Shown here in pieces: positions 1-9,628 of a stretch of DNA of 44,284 nt. The notes beneath the pieces were generated by a model. It did not search any database and was not told the origin of the DNA. It saw nothing but the letters and a program-made list of their open reading frames with translations. Source of the stretch: an uncultured Prevotellaceae bacterium (lineage in GTDB: Bacteria > Bacteroidota > Bacteroidia > Bacteroidales > Bacteroidaceae); contig CADAKX010000019.1 of NCBI GenBank assembly GCA_902788605.1, forward strand, positions 1 through 44,284, given 5' to 3'. The position numbers and the translations under genes were made by a program. Each line of letters opens with the position of its first letter. Within the stretch, counting starts at the first letter, position 1.

Positions 1-134
1 GAATCAAACGGTTCGTTCAATCTACCCAAGTGCTCCGAAAAGCACTCGCTTCTTGTACTACTTCTGTCTATGTAAATCTTTCAAAGAACTCTTTCTTTTG
101 GTGCTCATCAGGGGTTGTTCCCTGAAAGCGGATG
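1..134 (-). other. Leader of a leftward transcript, possibly an rRNA operon leader
   Basis: No open reading frame is convincing here. Read on the minus strand, the stretch follows a good promoter (135-142) and holds a short hairpin (6-bp arms at 30-35 and 41-46). It also contains a GTTCTTTGAAAGA-like segment, which resembles what precedes 16S rRNA in Bacteroidetes. The gene it serves lies left of the window, so the rRNA idea is inference from recall only. Confidence 0.35.
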
Positions 135-142
135 CAAAGGTA
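135..142 (-). promoter_or_regulatory. Promoter -7 box for a leftward unit
   Basis: TACCTTTG on the minus strand, with a TTTG box (162-165) at 19-nt spacing. This matches the Bacteroidetes sigma-ABfr consensus and would drive transcription out of the left edge. Confidence 0.65.
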
Positions 143-308
143 CGACTTTTTTTGGAACCACCAAAACTTTTCCCATCTTTTTTCCAAAAATAATCGCAAA
201 AAAATGCGTTTGTCGAAACTTCTAATACTATACACCATAATATATAATATATAGAAGGCAGAGAAATAAAATGATTCGTATTTTTGTGGTCATCTCAAAA
301 AAAAGTAA

Positions 309-316
309 TACCTTTG
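309..316 (+). promoter_or_regulatory. Promoter of the MscS-type channel gene
   Basis: TACCTTTG with TTTG at 283-286. Transcription would begin near 322, downstream of an upstream in-frame ATG at 271. This is why the start at 346 is chosen for the channel gene. Confidence 0.65.
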
Positions 317-345
317 CAGGCGAAACAACAAGAAACCGCTTTTTT

Positions 346-2688
346 ATGAAGAAAATCATAGCTACCCTACTCGTTCTGCTGATTACAATGAACATGCATG
401 CCGTGCTCAAGGAAAAGAATCTGGAGCAGACACTCAGCATCCTGCGCACCGAGTTAACCCAGAAGCACCAGGAACTGAACAGCCTTGCTGAAGAACGAAA
501 GGCAGAGACGCAAGAGATTATCAACGAGCTGAAGGAGACCATGAAGCAAAGCAACCAGAATGCGCTGATGCTCTATTCCCAAAAGCCCGACTATGTGTTT
601 GACCTGACCTATGCATGTCATGAGGCCACGGAGCAGTATCAGGACTTTCAGCGTCAACAGTTGCCCTTCCGCACGTTTTTGGAAGAGAGCGACATCGAGA
701 TTGCGAAATACGACAGTCTGATAAACAGTCTGAAGTCCATGCGGCCGGAAATACTGAACCAACAGGCGAAGACCGACCGTAACGTATGTCTGACGCTGGC
801 CACTAATATCCAGAACACGCTGATAAGCAATCGCGCCATGGTGTCGGACTATATCACCTTCTATGAGATGGCCGAGCAGCGATTAAAGAATCTGAACGAC
901 TATGCCAACAAGCGCTATAATGACATTCAGACGGGCATATTCCTGAATGGAGGCGAGAACTATTTCTCGGTATTGAGTCATCTCGAAGGAAAAGTGAAGC
1001 AGGTGGGCGAAGTCATCTCGGACAAGTACAGTCCAAACGAGAACGGATCCGACTGGGACAGTTCGGTGATTATGCAGCTATTCCTGACCATCGTCTTCTA
1101 TGTGCTGGTGGCGGTGCTACTCAACTTGCTGGTGTTCAAATTGCTGCCCAAGCGATTCCACACAGAGGAGTTTATCAAGAAGCGCACCTGTGTGATTATG
1201 GCCACCACAACCATCACCTTTGCTGCTATCCTGGGACTGCTGCATGCCACGTTGCGCCAAAACTTTATCCTGATGGCCAGTGAACTGCTGATTGAATATG
1301 CGTGGCTGCTGAGCGTAATCCTGATTTCGCTGCTGCTGCGCGTAAGCGGCGACCAGATTAAGAGTGCCTTCAGAATTTACTCTCCCCTGGTGTTTGTGGG
1401 ATTCATGGTCATCGCCTTCCGCATCATCCTTATCCCGAAGGAACTGGTGAATCTGACCTTTCCCCCACTGTTGCTGGCCTGCACGCTGTGGCAATGGGTG
1501 ATGATGCACAAACATCACCAGAACGTGCCCAAGTCGGACATGTTCTATACATATATTTCGCAGGGCATCTTCATCCTTTCGCTGATATGCTCATGGATGG
1601 GCTATACGCTGCTGGCCGTACAGATTTTGATCTGGTGGATCATGCAACTCACATGTATTCTGACCATTACATGTATCAGTCGCTATCTGAAACTCTATGG
1701 CGACAAGCATGACTTTGGCGAGAAGCCCATTACACAGACATGGTTCTTTTTGTTAATATATAAGGTAGTGCTGCCCATCATGGGTGTGCTGTCTATCATG
1801 ATATCCATCTATTGGGCTGCCGACGTGTTTAACCTAAGCGACCTGTGCTGGCAGATTTTCAAGAAGAACTATATTGACCTACAGAACCTGCAGATCAGTA
1901 TACTGAAGCTGAGCATGGTGACCAACCTCTATTTCACGTTTGCCTATGCATCGAGCACCATTCTGGCCTTTATGCGACTGCACTACAAATCGCAGGACCC
2001 CACCACAGCAGCAAGCAAGGAGGTTATGGGTCGCAACGTGATTCAGGTGTTGGTGTGGGGCGTGTGGCTCATCATGTCGCTGTCGATTATGCACATCAGC
2101 ATCTCGTGGTTGCTGGCCATCTCGGGCGGTCTGTCAACAGGTATCGGTTTTGCCTCGAAGGACATCATCGAGAATATCTACTATGGTGCTTCACTAATGG
2201 CTGGCCGTATCAAGGTGGGCGACTGGATTGAGGTGGACGGAACAAGGGGCAAGGTAACCTCGATCAGTTACACTTCGACGATTGTGGAGTCGGTCTATGG
2301 CGAAGTAATCACGTTCCAGAACAGTCAGTTGTTTGCCAAGAACTATAAGAACCTGACACGCAACCACGGCTACATCCTGGCTGTGATTCCCTTCGGCGTA
2401 GCCTATGGTTCGAACCTGAGTCAGGTGACCAAGTTGGTAGAAGAGGCCGTAAACAACCTGCACCACGAATGGATGGATCCCGAGAAGACTGTGAAGACGG
2501 TGATGACAGGCATGAACGATTCGAGCGTAGACTTCAACTTGTTTGTTTGGGCCGATGCCGTGAAGAAGTCATACGTCATCAGCGACGTGCTGAAATGTAT
2601 CTATAGCACTCTCAACGAGAACGGCATTGAGATACCGTTCCCGCAGAGAGATATTACGATCAAGAATATTCAGGAAATAAAGGGATAA
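346..2688 (+). CDS. MscS-family mechanosensitive ion channel, long form
   Basis: A 780-residue inner-membrane protein expected to open under membrane tension and release solutes on osmotic downshift. Residues 1-19 form a signal peptide (MKKIIATLLVLL then MHA). About 220 residues rich in E/Q/L follow and look like a periplasmic coiled coil. Several hydrophobic membrane helices come next. The conserved MscS pore helix and beta domain lie at roughly residues 585-670 (SGGLSTGIGFASKD, then GDWIEVDG and the FQNSQLFAKNYKN stretch). This layout matches the large MscK/MscM-like channels rather than small MscS. The reading frame is open back to 271, but the signal peptide and the promoter at 309-316 favour 346. 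It ends 13 bp from the convergent TPR gene. The family call is secure; gating properties cannot be read from sequence. Confidence 0.9.
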   Translation: MKKIIATLLVLLITMNMHAVLKEKNLEQTLSILRTELTQKHQELNSLAEERKAETQEIINELKETMKQSNQNALMLYSQKPDYVFDLTYACHEATEQYQDFQRQQLPFRTFLEESDIEIAKYDSLINSLKSMRPEILNQQAKTDRNVCLTLATNIQNTLISNRAMVSDYITFYEMAEQRLKNLNDYANKRYNDIQTGIFLNGGENYFSVLSHLEGKVKQVGEVISDKYSPNENGSDWDSSVIMQLFLTIVFYVLVAVLLNLLVFKLLPKRFHTEEFIKKRTCVIMATTTITFAAILGLLHATLRQNFILMASELLIEYAWLLSVILISLLLRVSGDQIKSAFRIYSPLVFVGFMVIAFRIILIPKELVNLTFPPLLLACTLWQWVMMHKHHQNVPKSDMFYTYISQGIFILSLICSWMGYTLLAVQILIWWIMQLTCILTITCISRYLKLYGDKHDFGEKPITQTWFFLLIYKVVLPIMGVLSIMISIYWAADVFNLSDLCWQIFKKNYIDLQNLQISILKLSMVTNLYFTFAYASSTILAFMRLHYKSQDPTTAASKEVMGRNVIQVLVWGVWLIMSLSIMHISISWLLAISGGLSTGIGFASKDIIENIYYGASLMAGRIKVGDWIEVDGTRGKVTSISYTSTIVESVYGEVITFQNSQLFAKNYKNLTRNHGYILAVIPFGVAYGSNLSQVTKLVEEAVNNLHHEWMDPEKTVKTVMTGMNDSSVDFNLFVWADAVKKSYVISDVLKCIYSTLNENGIEIPFPQRDITIKNIQEIKG

Positions 2689-2701
2689 GGGCCGGCGTTG
2701 C

Positions 2702-3391
2702 TTACTTGCAACGCTCCAGCCATTCCCGCAATGCAGCGCGAGGCACCCCCATGCTTATCAAATTATTCAGCATGGCACGGGCTTCGCGTTTTTTGTTCAT
2801 TAAGAGTAGCACCTCGACCTTCGACACACAGAAATCGACATTGGCAGAGTCCAGACGAATTGCCTCGTCCCAGTCGTAGAGAGCCGCATCATACTGCTTC
2901 TGTTCGGTCTCTAGTCCCGCACGGGCAGCATATGCATAGGCGGAGTCGGGCGAGAACTGTATGAGTTGGTTGAGGACATCCAGCGCCTCAACGGTCTTGT
3001 TCATCTTACGATGGGTCATCGCCAGTCCGAGCATCGCTTCGAAGTTCTTGGGCACCTGCTTCAGGATAGCTTCATAGTCTGTCTTGGCCAACTCATAGCG
3101 TCGAAGTTGACCATTGGCATAGGCACGGAAATAGAGGGCCGTGAGATTTCGCGGATCCTGGAGCAGCACACGTCCGTACTCCTCAACTGCATAATCCCAC
3201 TGACTGAGTTCGATATTAACTGCAGCCTTTTTAAGACGCAAGTCAATGGACTGAGGATGTTGGACGATAGCCTTGGAAAGTACTGTCAAAGAGTCGCGCC
3301 ATTGCTCAGGGGTCTGGGCATAAAGTGCCTGTTGGCCTGAAACAGCAACAAGCAGACCTACTATGATTTTCTGATATAGTCGACGATCCAT
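2702..3391 (-). CDS. Exported tetratricopeptide-repeat protein
   Basis: A 229-residue protein with an N-terminal signal peptide ([18 protein letters not shown]). Several TPR units follow from about residue 40 to 215; typical helix-turn-helix spacing with A/Y/G positions is visible, for example in the segments around [10 protein letters not shown] and [12 protein letters not shown]. TPRs form protein-binding scaffolds; the partner is unknown. Its start lies inside the end of leuB (31-bp overlap), so it is the last gene of the leu transcript and is probably translationally coupled. It has no obvious link to leucine synthesis. It converges with the channel gene, with 13 bp between. Confidence 0.8.
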   Translation of the reverse strand: MDRRLYQKIIVGLLVAVSGQQALYAQTPEQWRDSLTVLSKAIVQHPQSIDLRLKKAAVNIELSQWDYAVEEYGRVLLQDPRNLTALYFRAYANGQLRRYELAKTDYEAILKQVPKNFEAMLGLAMTHRKMNKTVEALDVLNQLIQFSPDSAYAYAARAGLETEQKQYDAALYDWDEAIRLDSANVDFCVSKVEVLLLMNKKREARAMLNNLISMGVPRAALREWLERCK

Positions 3392-4422
3392 TGTCCAACT
3401 TCTTTTGTTCCATAATGTGCGCCACCCTCAACCTGAATCTCGGGGGTACGGACCATAGCGTCAAGCGAGGCAACAACAGCCCGGCGGATGAGTGCGCCCT
3501 CAGCGTTGAGTCCGAAGTGCTCAAGCAACATAGCAGCTGAGAGAATCTGAGCCAAGGGGTTGGCGAGGTTCTGACCTGCAGCCTGAGGCCATGAGCCATG
3601 AACAGGCTCGAAGAGCGGAGTGTGAAGACCCAGCGAAGACGAAGGCTGAAGCCCCATCGAACCGGTGATGCACGAGGTCTCGTCGGTAAGGATGTCGCCA
3701 AAGGTATTCTCGGTGACAATGACATCAAAGAAACGCGGCTCGGTGAGAACACGCATCGAGGCATTGTCGATAAACATATAGTCGGTGCGGACCTCAGGAT
3801 ACTGGGGTTCCATCTCCTTAGCTACCTGACGCCACAGACGACTGGATGCCAAGACGTTAGCCTTATCAACGACGGTGAGATGCTTGCGGCGTGTCATGGC
3901 CATCTCGAAGGCCACCTTGAGGATACGCTCAATCTCCGGACGGGTATAGACATTGGTGTCGAAGGCCTTGTCGTTGTCTTGGTACTTCTCACCGAAATAC
4001 ATACCTCCAGTCAACTCACGAATAACCACGAAGTCGGCACCACGCAGCAACTCCTCTTTCAAGGGCGACTTGTGGAGCAGACAGTCGAACGTGGCCACAG
4101 GACGGATATTGGCAAAGAGTCCCAGTTTTTTGCGCATAGCCAACAGTCCTGTCTCGGGGCGCATCTTCAGCGTGGGGTTATTGTCGTATTTCAGGTCGCC
4201 CACAGCAGCAAAGAGTACGGCATCGGCCTCCATGCATACCTGGTGTGTGGACTCAGGATAAGCATCGCCTACGGCTTCAATGGCGCAAGCGCCCACCATG
4301 GCTTCCTGGTAGGAGAACTCATGGCCACATTTCTCAGCAATGGCGTCCAGCACAGCCACGCCTTGTTTCATAATCTCGGGTCCGATACCATCGCCGGGAA
4401 GGATAGCTATTTTCAGTTTCAT
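3361..4422 (-). CDS. leuB: 3-isopropylmalate dehydrogenase
   Basis: A 353-residue cytoplasmic enzyme that oxidises and decarboxylates 3-isopropylmalate to 2-oxoisocaproate with NAD, the third step of leucine synthesis. The N-terminus [14 protein letters not shown] is the dinucleotide/substrate signature. The metal and substrate site is marked by [12 protein letters not shown], and the adenine-binding part by [12 protein letters not shown]. Length is normal for the family. It is the fifth leu gene, 30 nt after the second LeuA-like gene, and its end overlaps the TPR gene. Tartrate or homoisocitrate dehydrogenase paralogues are possible by fold, but the operon settles leuB. Confidence 0.95.
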   Translation of the reverse strand: MKLKIAILPGDGIGPEIMKQGVAVLDAIAEKCGHEFSYQEAMVGACAIEAVGDAYPESTHQVCMEADAVLFAAVGDLKYDNNPTLKMRPETGLLAMRKKLGLFANIRPVATFDCLLHKSPLKEELLRGADFVVIRELTGGMYFGEKYQDNDKAFDTNVYTRPEIERILKVAFEMAMTRRKHLTVVDKANVLASSRLWRQVAKEMEPQYPEVRTDYMFIDNASMRVLTEPRFFDVIVTENTFGDILTDETSCITGSMGLQPSSSLGLHTPLFEPVHGSWPQAAGQNLANPLAQILSAAMLLEHFGLNAEGALIRRAVVASLDAMVRTPEIQVEGGAHYGTKEVGQWIVDYIRKS

Positions 4423-4452
4423 AATCTCTTGTGTTTTTATGTCGTTATGACG

Positions 4453-6036
4453 TTATAACGAAGTTTCATTTTCAATAATATTCAGCATCTTGAATGTGGC
4501 CTTGATGGCTGCTTCGGTCTGGTCGGCATCGAGGCCTCGCGTACGAAGGATGCTTCCGTTGTTGTCCCACGAGATGACAGTCTGTACCAAGGCATCGGTG
4601 CGTCCGCCCGGTGGGATGGTCACCTGATAGTTGGCTAACAAAGGGAACGTGCGGTTGAGATACTTCTTATAGATATAGCGCAAGGCCTTGACAAAGGCGT
4701 CGTACTGACCATCACCCACCGCACTACCGTCATACTGTTTGCCATTGATTTCCACCTTGACATTGGCACCCGGGCGCAAACCATAGGCCGTTGAGACGAC
4801 ATAGCTGATAAGCTTGACCTTCTCGTCGGAGCCGTCATGCTTCAACACATCACTAACGATATAGGGCAGGTCTTCCTGGGTGACAATCTCTTTCTTGTCG
4901 CCCAACTCCGTGATACGCTGCGTGACGCGACGGGTCTGCTCGGGGGTGAGTTCCAAACCCAGTTCCTCAAGGTTCTTGGAGATATTGGCCTTCCCGCTAT
5001 TTTTGCCAAGGGCGTATTCACGTTTGCGACCGAAACGCTCTGGCATCAACTCGTTGTAGTAGAGTTGGTCCTTGGTGTCGCCATCAGCATGAACACCAGC
5101 CACCTGAGTAAATACATTCTCACCCACAATGGGTTGATTGGGGGCCACGCTGATGCCACTAAAGCTCTCCACCATGCGCGACAAGTCGTTGAGCTGACTC
5201 TCAACAATGCTGGTCTTGGCATGGAACTGATCCTTCAGAATAGCCTGAACAGAGGCCAATGGGGCATTGCCACAACGCTCGCCCAGTCCGTTGACGGTGA
5301 CATGAAGACCACGGGCACCACTAAGCACAGCTGCCAACGAGTTTGACACCGCCAGGTCATAGTCGTTGTGGGCATGGAAATCGAAATGCACCTGAGGATA
5401 ACGCTTGACCATCTTGCGGAAGAACTCGATGACCTGCAATGGATTCATCACTCCCAGGGTGTCGGGCAGCATGAAGCGCTTGACCCCTCCTTGGGAGGGG
5501 CCGAGGGAGGTTATTGCATCCATCAGCTGATAGACATAGTCAGGAGAATCCTTCATGCCATTGGACCAGTCCTCCAGATAGAGATTGACGCTAAAACCCT
5601 TGCTGGCAGCATAGGCCAGTTCGCTCAAGATATCATTGATATGCTCATCGGGGGTTTTCTTTAACTGATGAGTGCAATGCTTCAGCGAACCCTTGGCCAG
5701 AAGATTGACCACACGTCCGCCACAACTGTCTATCCAGTCGATGCTTTTGCCACCATCCACGAAACCCAAAACTTCGACACGATCCAGCAATCCGTTTTTC
5801 TGAGCATAGGCACAAATCTTTGTAACAGCCTCACGCTCACCCTCAGACACTCTTGCCGATGCCACCTCGATACGGTCGACATTGACGTCGGAAAGCAGTT
5901 TGCGTGCAATCACCAACTTCTCATGAGGCAAGAACGAAACGCCATTAGTCTGCTCGCCATCACGCAAGGTGGAGTCCATAATCTCTACGAAAGGCAGGAT
6001 ACGGCGATAGCTGTTTACTTGTTGCTTCTCTCCCAT
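4453..6036 (-). CDS. Second LeuA-like synthase (2-isopropylmalate or citramalate synthase type)
   Basis: A 527-residue member of the DRE-TIM metallolyase family, which condenses acetyl-CoA with a 2-oxo acid. DSTLRDGEQ sits near residue 21 and the metal-binding HAHNDYD near 220. A C-terminal LeuA-type dimer/regulatory domain covers roughly residues 380-527. It differs strongly from the true LeuA at the head of the operon, and Bacteroidetes leu operons commonly carry such a second copy. Candidates are citramalate synthase (isoleucine from pyruvate) or a second isopropylmalate synthase; sequence alone does not decide. It starts 22 nt inside the end of leuD. Residues around 175-184 (SLGPSQGG) are encoded by a palindromic repeat-like sequence at 5484-5510. 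Confidence 0.85.
   Translation of the reverse strand: MGEKQQVNSYRRILPFVEIMDSTLRDGEQTNGVSFLPHEKLVIARKLLSDVNVDRIEVASARVSEGEREAVTKICAYAQKNGLLDRVEVLGFVDGGKSIDWIDSCGGRVVNLLAKGSLKHCTHQLKKTPDEHINDILSELAYAASKGFSVNLYLEDWSNGMKDSPDYVYQLMDAITSLGPSQGGVKRFMLPDTLGVMNPLQVIEFFRKMVKRYPQVHFDFHAHNDYDLAVSNSLAAVLSGARGLHVTVNGLGERCGNAPLASVQAILKDQFHAKTSIVESQLNDLSRMVESFSGISVAPNQPIVGENVFTQVAGVHADGDTKDQLYYNELMPERFGRKREYALGKNSGKANISKNLEELGLELTPEQTRRVTQRITELGDKKEIVTQEDLPYIVSDVLKHDGSDEKVKLISYVVSTAYGLRPGANVKVEINGKQYDGSAVGDGQYDAFVKALRYIYKKYLNRTFPLLANYQVTIPPGGRTDALVQTVISWDNNGSILRTRGLDADQTEAAIKATFKMLNIIENETSL
5484..5510. repeat. Palindromic GGAGGGG-type repeat inside a coding region
   Basis: The 17-nt palindrome CCCCTCCTTGGGAGGGG is followed by CCGAGGGAGG. 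Its form is that of intergenic palindromes I recall as common in Bacteroidetes genomes. Here it lies in frame inside the second LeuA-like gene, between two conserved enzyme motifs, and adds a Gly/Pro/Ser-rich loop. Confidence 0.6.
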
Positions 6037-6605
6037 TCTACTGTTTTTTCACGATTCTGTACTAAGAAATCGATATCGTCAAGGCCGTTCATCAGGCAAT
6101 GTTTCTTATAACCATTGATGTCAAAGTGCTCAAAGCGACCTGTCGAGATATTCGTAACGGTCTGATTAGGAAGATCGACCTTAACCTGAGACTGCGGATT
6201 CTGCTGGATAGTCTGAAAGAGTTCGGAAAGGAACTCATCAGAGACCTGTACGGGCAGAACGAAGTTATTGAGTTCGTTGTTTTTGTGGATATCAGCAAAA
6301 AAAGAACTGATGACCACGCGAAAGCCATAGCCCGCAATGGCCCAGGCAGCATGCTCACGACTGGAACCAGAACCGAAGTTCTTGCCTGCCACCAGGATAC
6401 ATCCATGATAGGTGGGGTCATTGAGAACGAAGTCCTTGATGGGATTACCGTCCTTGTCGTATCGCCAGTCGCGAAAAAGGTTATCGCCAAAGCCTTCCTT
6501 GTCGGTGGCCTTCAGAAAACGAGCGGGTATAATCTGGTCTGTATCTACGTTCTCTAAAGGCAGAGGCACGCAGGTGGAAATAATGATATCAAACTTTTGT
6601 TTCAT
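6015..6605 (-). CDS. leuD: 3-isopropylmalate dehydratase small subunit
   Basis: A 196-residue subunit that works with LeuC to isomerise 2- to 3-isopropylmalate. The family signature is clear: VDTDQIIPARFL near the N-terminus, then GKNFGSGSSREHAAWA, the substrate-specificity swivel domain of the aconitase superfamily. It lies 24 nt downstream of leuC and overlaps the next gene by 22 bp, so translation is likely coupled. Length is normal. Confidence 0.95.
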   Translation of the reverse strand: MKQKFDIIISTCVPLPLENVDTDQIIPARFLKATDKEGFGDNLFRDWRYDKDGNPIKDFVLNDPTYHGCILVAGKNFGSGSSREHAAWAIAGYGFRVVISSFFADIHKNNELNNFVLPVQVSDEFLSELFQTIQQNPQSQVKVDLPNQTVTNISTGRFEHFDINGYKKHCLMNGLDDIDFLVQNREKTVEWERSNK

Positions 6606-6629
6606 AACGCAGTAGCAAATTATTCACTT

Positions 6630-8009
6630 TTACCTTAACAAGGTACGTGGATTGGTGATTACTCCTGTAACTGCAGCTGCTGCTGCAACAAGAGGAGAAC
6701 AAAGGATAGTGCGTGCTCCAGGTCCCTGACGACCCTCGAAGTTACGATTGCTAGTAGACACAGCATACCTACCGGCAGGCACCTTGTCGTCGTTCATAGC
6801 CAGACAGGCTGAGCAACCTGGCTGACGGATCTGAAAGCCCGCTGCCTCGAGCACCTGGTCCAGACCCTCTTCACGTATCTGCTTATCGACAGCCCACGAG
6901 CCAGGCACCAGCCAAGCTACCACATCATCGGCTTTCTTTCTGCCCTTCACGATAGAAGCAAAGGCGCGGAAGTCCTCGATGCGGCCGTTGGTACAAGCAC
7001 CCAGGAACACATAGTCAATCTTCTTGCCCAGAAGTTGTTCGCCTGCCTTGAAGCCCATATAGTTCAATGCCTTCACGAAGTTAGCATCGCCTTCAGTGGG
7101 AATGCACTCGGTGATGCCGATACCCATGCCTGGATTGGTTCCATAAGTGATGCGGGGCTCTATATCTTCGGCCTTGAAGATTAACTCCTTGTCAAACACG
7201 GCATCGTCGTCACTCTTCAATGTGCGCCAATAGGCAACAGCCTCATCCCAGGCCTCGCCCTTGGGAGCATATTCGCGACCTTTGACATAGTTGAACGTCA
7301 CATCATCAGGAGCTACCAGACCACCACGTGCACCCATCTCGATAGATAGGTTGCACAGAGTGAGGCGACCTTCCATTGTGAGGTTTCGGACCACCTCGCC
7401 AGCATACTCGACAAAGTAGCCCGTGGCACCACTTGTAGTGAGCTGGGCCATCAGATAGAGTGCCACATCCTTGGCTGTGACACCCTGCTGCAGTTGGCCC
7501 TCAATACGGATACGCATGGTCTTGGGCTTCTGCTGCAAGATACATTGCGATGCCATCACCATCTCGACCTCGCTGGTGCCAATACCAAAGGCCACGGCAC
7601 CCATAGCACCATGAGTAGAGGTATGGGAATCACCACAGACAATGGTCATGCCAGGCAGAGAGAGTCCCTTTTCCGGACCTACTACATGAATGACGCCATT
7701 ATCCTTGGAACCCATGGCGAAATGGGTGAGTCCAAACTCACAGGCATTACGCTCCAACGTATCGACTTGTTTCTTCGACACAGGGTCGCTGATGGGTTTA
7801 TCCTGATCATGCGTGGGTGTGTTGTGGTCGGGCATACAGATAATCTGCTGCGGACGGAAACACTTGATACCTCTCTGACGCAGACCGTCGAAAGCCTGGG
7901 GCGATGTGACCTCATGACAATAGAGGCGGTCGATATAAAGTTGCGTTGGTCCGCTCTTAACGACCTGTACCACATGACGGTCCCATATCTTATCAAAAAG
8001 TGTGTTCAT
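6630..8009 (-). CDS. leuC: 3-isopropylmalate dehydratase large subunit
   Basis: A 459-residue iron-sulfur enzyme subunit that partners LeuD in the second step of leucine synthesis. It shows [12 protein letters not shown], which carries a conserved histidine cluster, and cysteines expected to bind the [4Fe-4S] cluster in [10 protein letters not shown] and [11 protein letters not shown]. Length fits the bacterial type. The first four bases of its coding sequence overlap the leuA stop (ATGA), a sign of coupled translation with leuA. Confidence 0.95.
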   Translation of the reverse strand: MNTLFDKIWDRHVVQVVKSGPTQLYIDRLYCHEVTSPQAFDGLRQRGIKCFRPQQIICMPDHNTPTHDQDKPISDPVSKKQVDTLERNACEFGLTHFAMGSKDNGVIHVVGPEKGLSLPGMTIVCGDSHTSTHGAMGAVAFGIGTSEVEMVMASQCILQQKPKTMRIRIEGQLQQGVTAKDVALYLMAQLTTSGATGYFVEYAGEVVRNLTMEGRLTLCNLSIEMGARGGLVAPDDVTFNYVKGREYAPKGEAWDEAVAYWRTLKSDDDAVFDKELIFKAEDIEPRITYGTNPGMGIGITECIPTEGDANFVKALNYMGFKAGEQLLGKKIDYVFLGACTNGRIEDFRAFASIVKGRKKADDVVAWLVPGSWAVDKQIREEGLDQVLEAAGFQIRQPGCSACLAMNDDKVPAGRYAVSTSNRNFEGRQGPGARTILCSPLVAAAAAVTGVITNPRTLLR

Positions 8010-9508
8010 TCTTTCTTAAACTTGTTAATACAGTCTATATAAGCCTCAACAGAAGCGGTCACAATGTCGGTGTTGGCACCAAAGCCATAGTACATGATGC
8101 CCTGGTATTCCACCTGCATGTGTACCTTACCCACATCGTCGGAGCCCTTGGATATGGCCTGAATGGTAAACTCCTTCAGCGTCATCTGCTTCATGATAAT
8201 CTTCTTCAGAGCCTTGATAGCCGCATCCACAGGACCGTTACCACTGGATGCCGCCTCGAACTTCTGGCCACTGATATCCAGACCGATAGAGGCCACACTC
8301 TTGACACCCTTACCGGTGGTCACCTGCAAGAAGTCGAGCTTCACTGCGTGATGGTCAGCCGTATCAGCGCCAGCCAGCATCAGCACATCGGCATCGCTAA
8401 CCTCCTTCTTGAGGTCGGCCAACTGGAGGAACTTCTCATAGATTTTATCCACTTTCTCCTCATCGCTCACGTCGACACCATTCACATGCAGGCGATGCTT
8501 CAGAGCAGCACGACCACTACGTGCAGTCAAGGCAATGGTGCTATCGTCGATACCCACATCCTTGGGATCCATAATCTCGTAGGTCTGAACATTCTTCAGC
8601 ACACCATCCTGATGAATGCCGCTGGAATGGGCAAAGGCATTACGACCCACGATGGCCTTGTTGGGCTGGACGGGCATACTCATCAGGCTCGAGACCAGAC
8701 GCGATGTAGGATAAATCTTCTGCGTATTAATGTTGGTCTCTATATCGATAGACTTGTGACACTTCAGAATCATGGCAATCTCCTCGAGCGAGGTATTACC
8801 TGCTCGCTCGCCAATGCCATTGATGGTAACCTCCACCTGGCGAGCACCGTTAAGCACACCCTCAAGTGTGTTGGCTGTTGCCATGCCAAGGTCGTTGTGG
8901 CAATGGGTTGAGATGATGGCACGGTCGATATTGTCAACATGCTCCATCAGATAGCGAATCTTGCCGCCAAACTCATCGGGCAGGCAATAGCCGGTGGTAT
9001 CGGGAATGTTGACCACCGTGGCACCCGCCTTGATGACAGCCTCGACCACCTGAGCCAGGTATTCATTCTCGGTGCGGCCAGCGTCCTCAGCATAGAACTC
9101 CACATCGTCGACAAAACGACGGGCATACTTCACCGCTGCCACAGCGCGCTCAAGAATCTCCTCTCTCGTGCTGTTAAACTTATATTTAATGTGGGCATCG
9201 CTAGTGCCAATACCCGTGTGGATACGCTTGTGCTTGGCAAACTTCAAAGCATCGGCAGCCACCTCAATATCTTTCTGGACTGCACGCGTCAACGCACATA
9301 TCGTGGGCCATGTGACGGCCTTTGATATCTCAATCACAGAGTTATAATCACCAGGACTGCTAATGGGAAAACCTGCCTCAATGACATCAACGCCCAGCTG
9401 TTCGAGCGCCTTTGCTACCTGAATTTTCTCGACGGTATTCAACTGACAACCTGGCACCTGTTCACCATCTCTCAGCGTCGTATCGAAAACATACAATCTT
9501 TCACTCAT
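8006..9508 (-). CDS. leuA: 2-isopropylmalate synthase
   Basis: A 500-residue cytoplasmic enzyme that joins acetyl-CoA and 2-oxoisovalerate, the committed step of leucine synthesis. The active-site motif DTTLRDGEQ is at residues 9-17, and HCHNDLG with nearby NGIGERAGN completes the metal and substrate site. The C-terminal 130 residues form the regulatory domain where leucine usually acts as feedback inhibitor. It is the first gene of the operon and follows a short leader of about 30 nt. No leucine-rich leader peptide or attenuator hairpin is visible, so control is more likely by promoter regulation or by feedback. Confidence 0.95.
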   Translation of the reverse strand: MSERLYVFDTTLRDGEQVPGCQLNTVEKIQVAKALEQLGVDVIEAGFPISSPGDYNSVIEISKAVTWPTICALTRAVQKDIEVAADALKFAKHKRIHTGIGTSDAHIKYKFNSTREEILERAVAAVKYARRFVDDVEFYAEDAGRTENEYLAQVVEAVIKAGATVVNIPDTTGYCLPDEFGGKIRYLMEHVDNIDRAIISTHCHNDLGMATANTLEGVLNGARQVEVTINGIGERAGNTSLEEIAMILKCHKSIDIETNINTQKIYPTSRLVSSLMSMPVQPNKAIVGRNAFAHSSGIHQDGVLKNVQTYEIMDPKDVGIDDSTIALTARSGRAALKHRLHVNGVDVSDEEKVDKIYEKFLQLADLKKEVSDADVLMLAGADTADHHAVKLDFLQVTTGKGVKSVASIGLDISGQKFEAASSGNGPVDAAIKALKKIIMKQMTLKEFTIQAISKGSDDVGKVHMQVEYQGIMYYGFGANTDIVTASVEAYIDCINKFKKE

Positions 9509-9545
9509 TTCTTTATACCTTAAAATAATTAATGCCTTGAAACTG

Positions 9546-9553
9546 CAAAATTA
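9546..9553 (-). promoter_or_regulatory. Promoter of the leucine operon
   Basis: TAATTTTG on the minus strand with TTTG at 9574-9577 (20-nt spacing). It is the only convincing promoter upstream of leuA, and genes down to the TPR gene overlap or are spaced by 30 nt or less. Confidence 0.65.
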
Positions 9554-9628
9554 ATACATTTTGGATAAACAAACAAATAAATCGTAACTTTTTAAAGCAA
9601 CTGTTGCGGTAAAAACACTAAAGAAAAG

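Noticed and set aside
1117-1518. Leftward 133-codon frame inside the channel gene
   Set aside because: A His/Gln-rich shadow of the MscS reading frame; similar antisense frames over leu, recJ, carB and PBP1A genes were dropped for the same reason.
9509-9545. Leucine attenuator upstream of leuA
   Set aside because: The leader is only about 30 nt and contains no leucine-codon peptide or hairpin pair.
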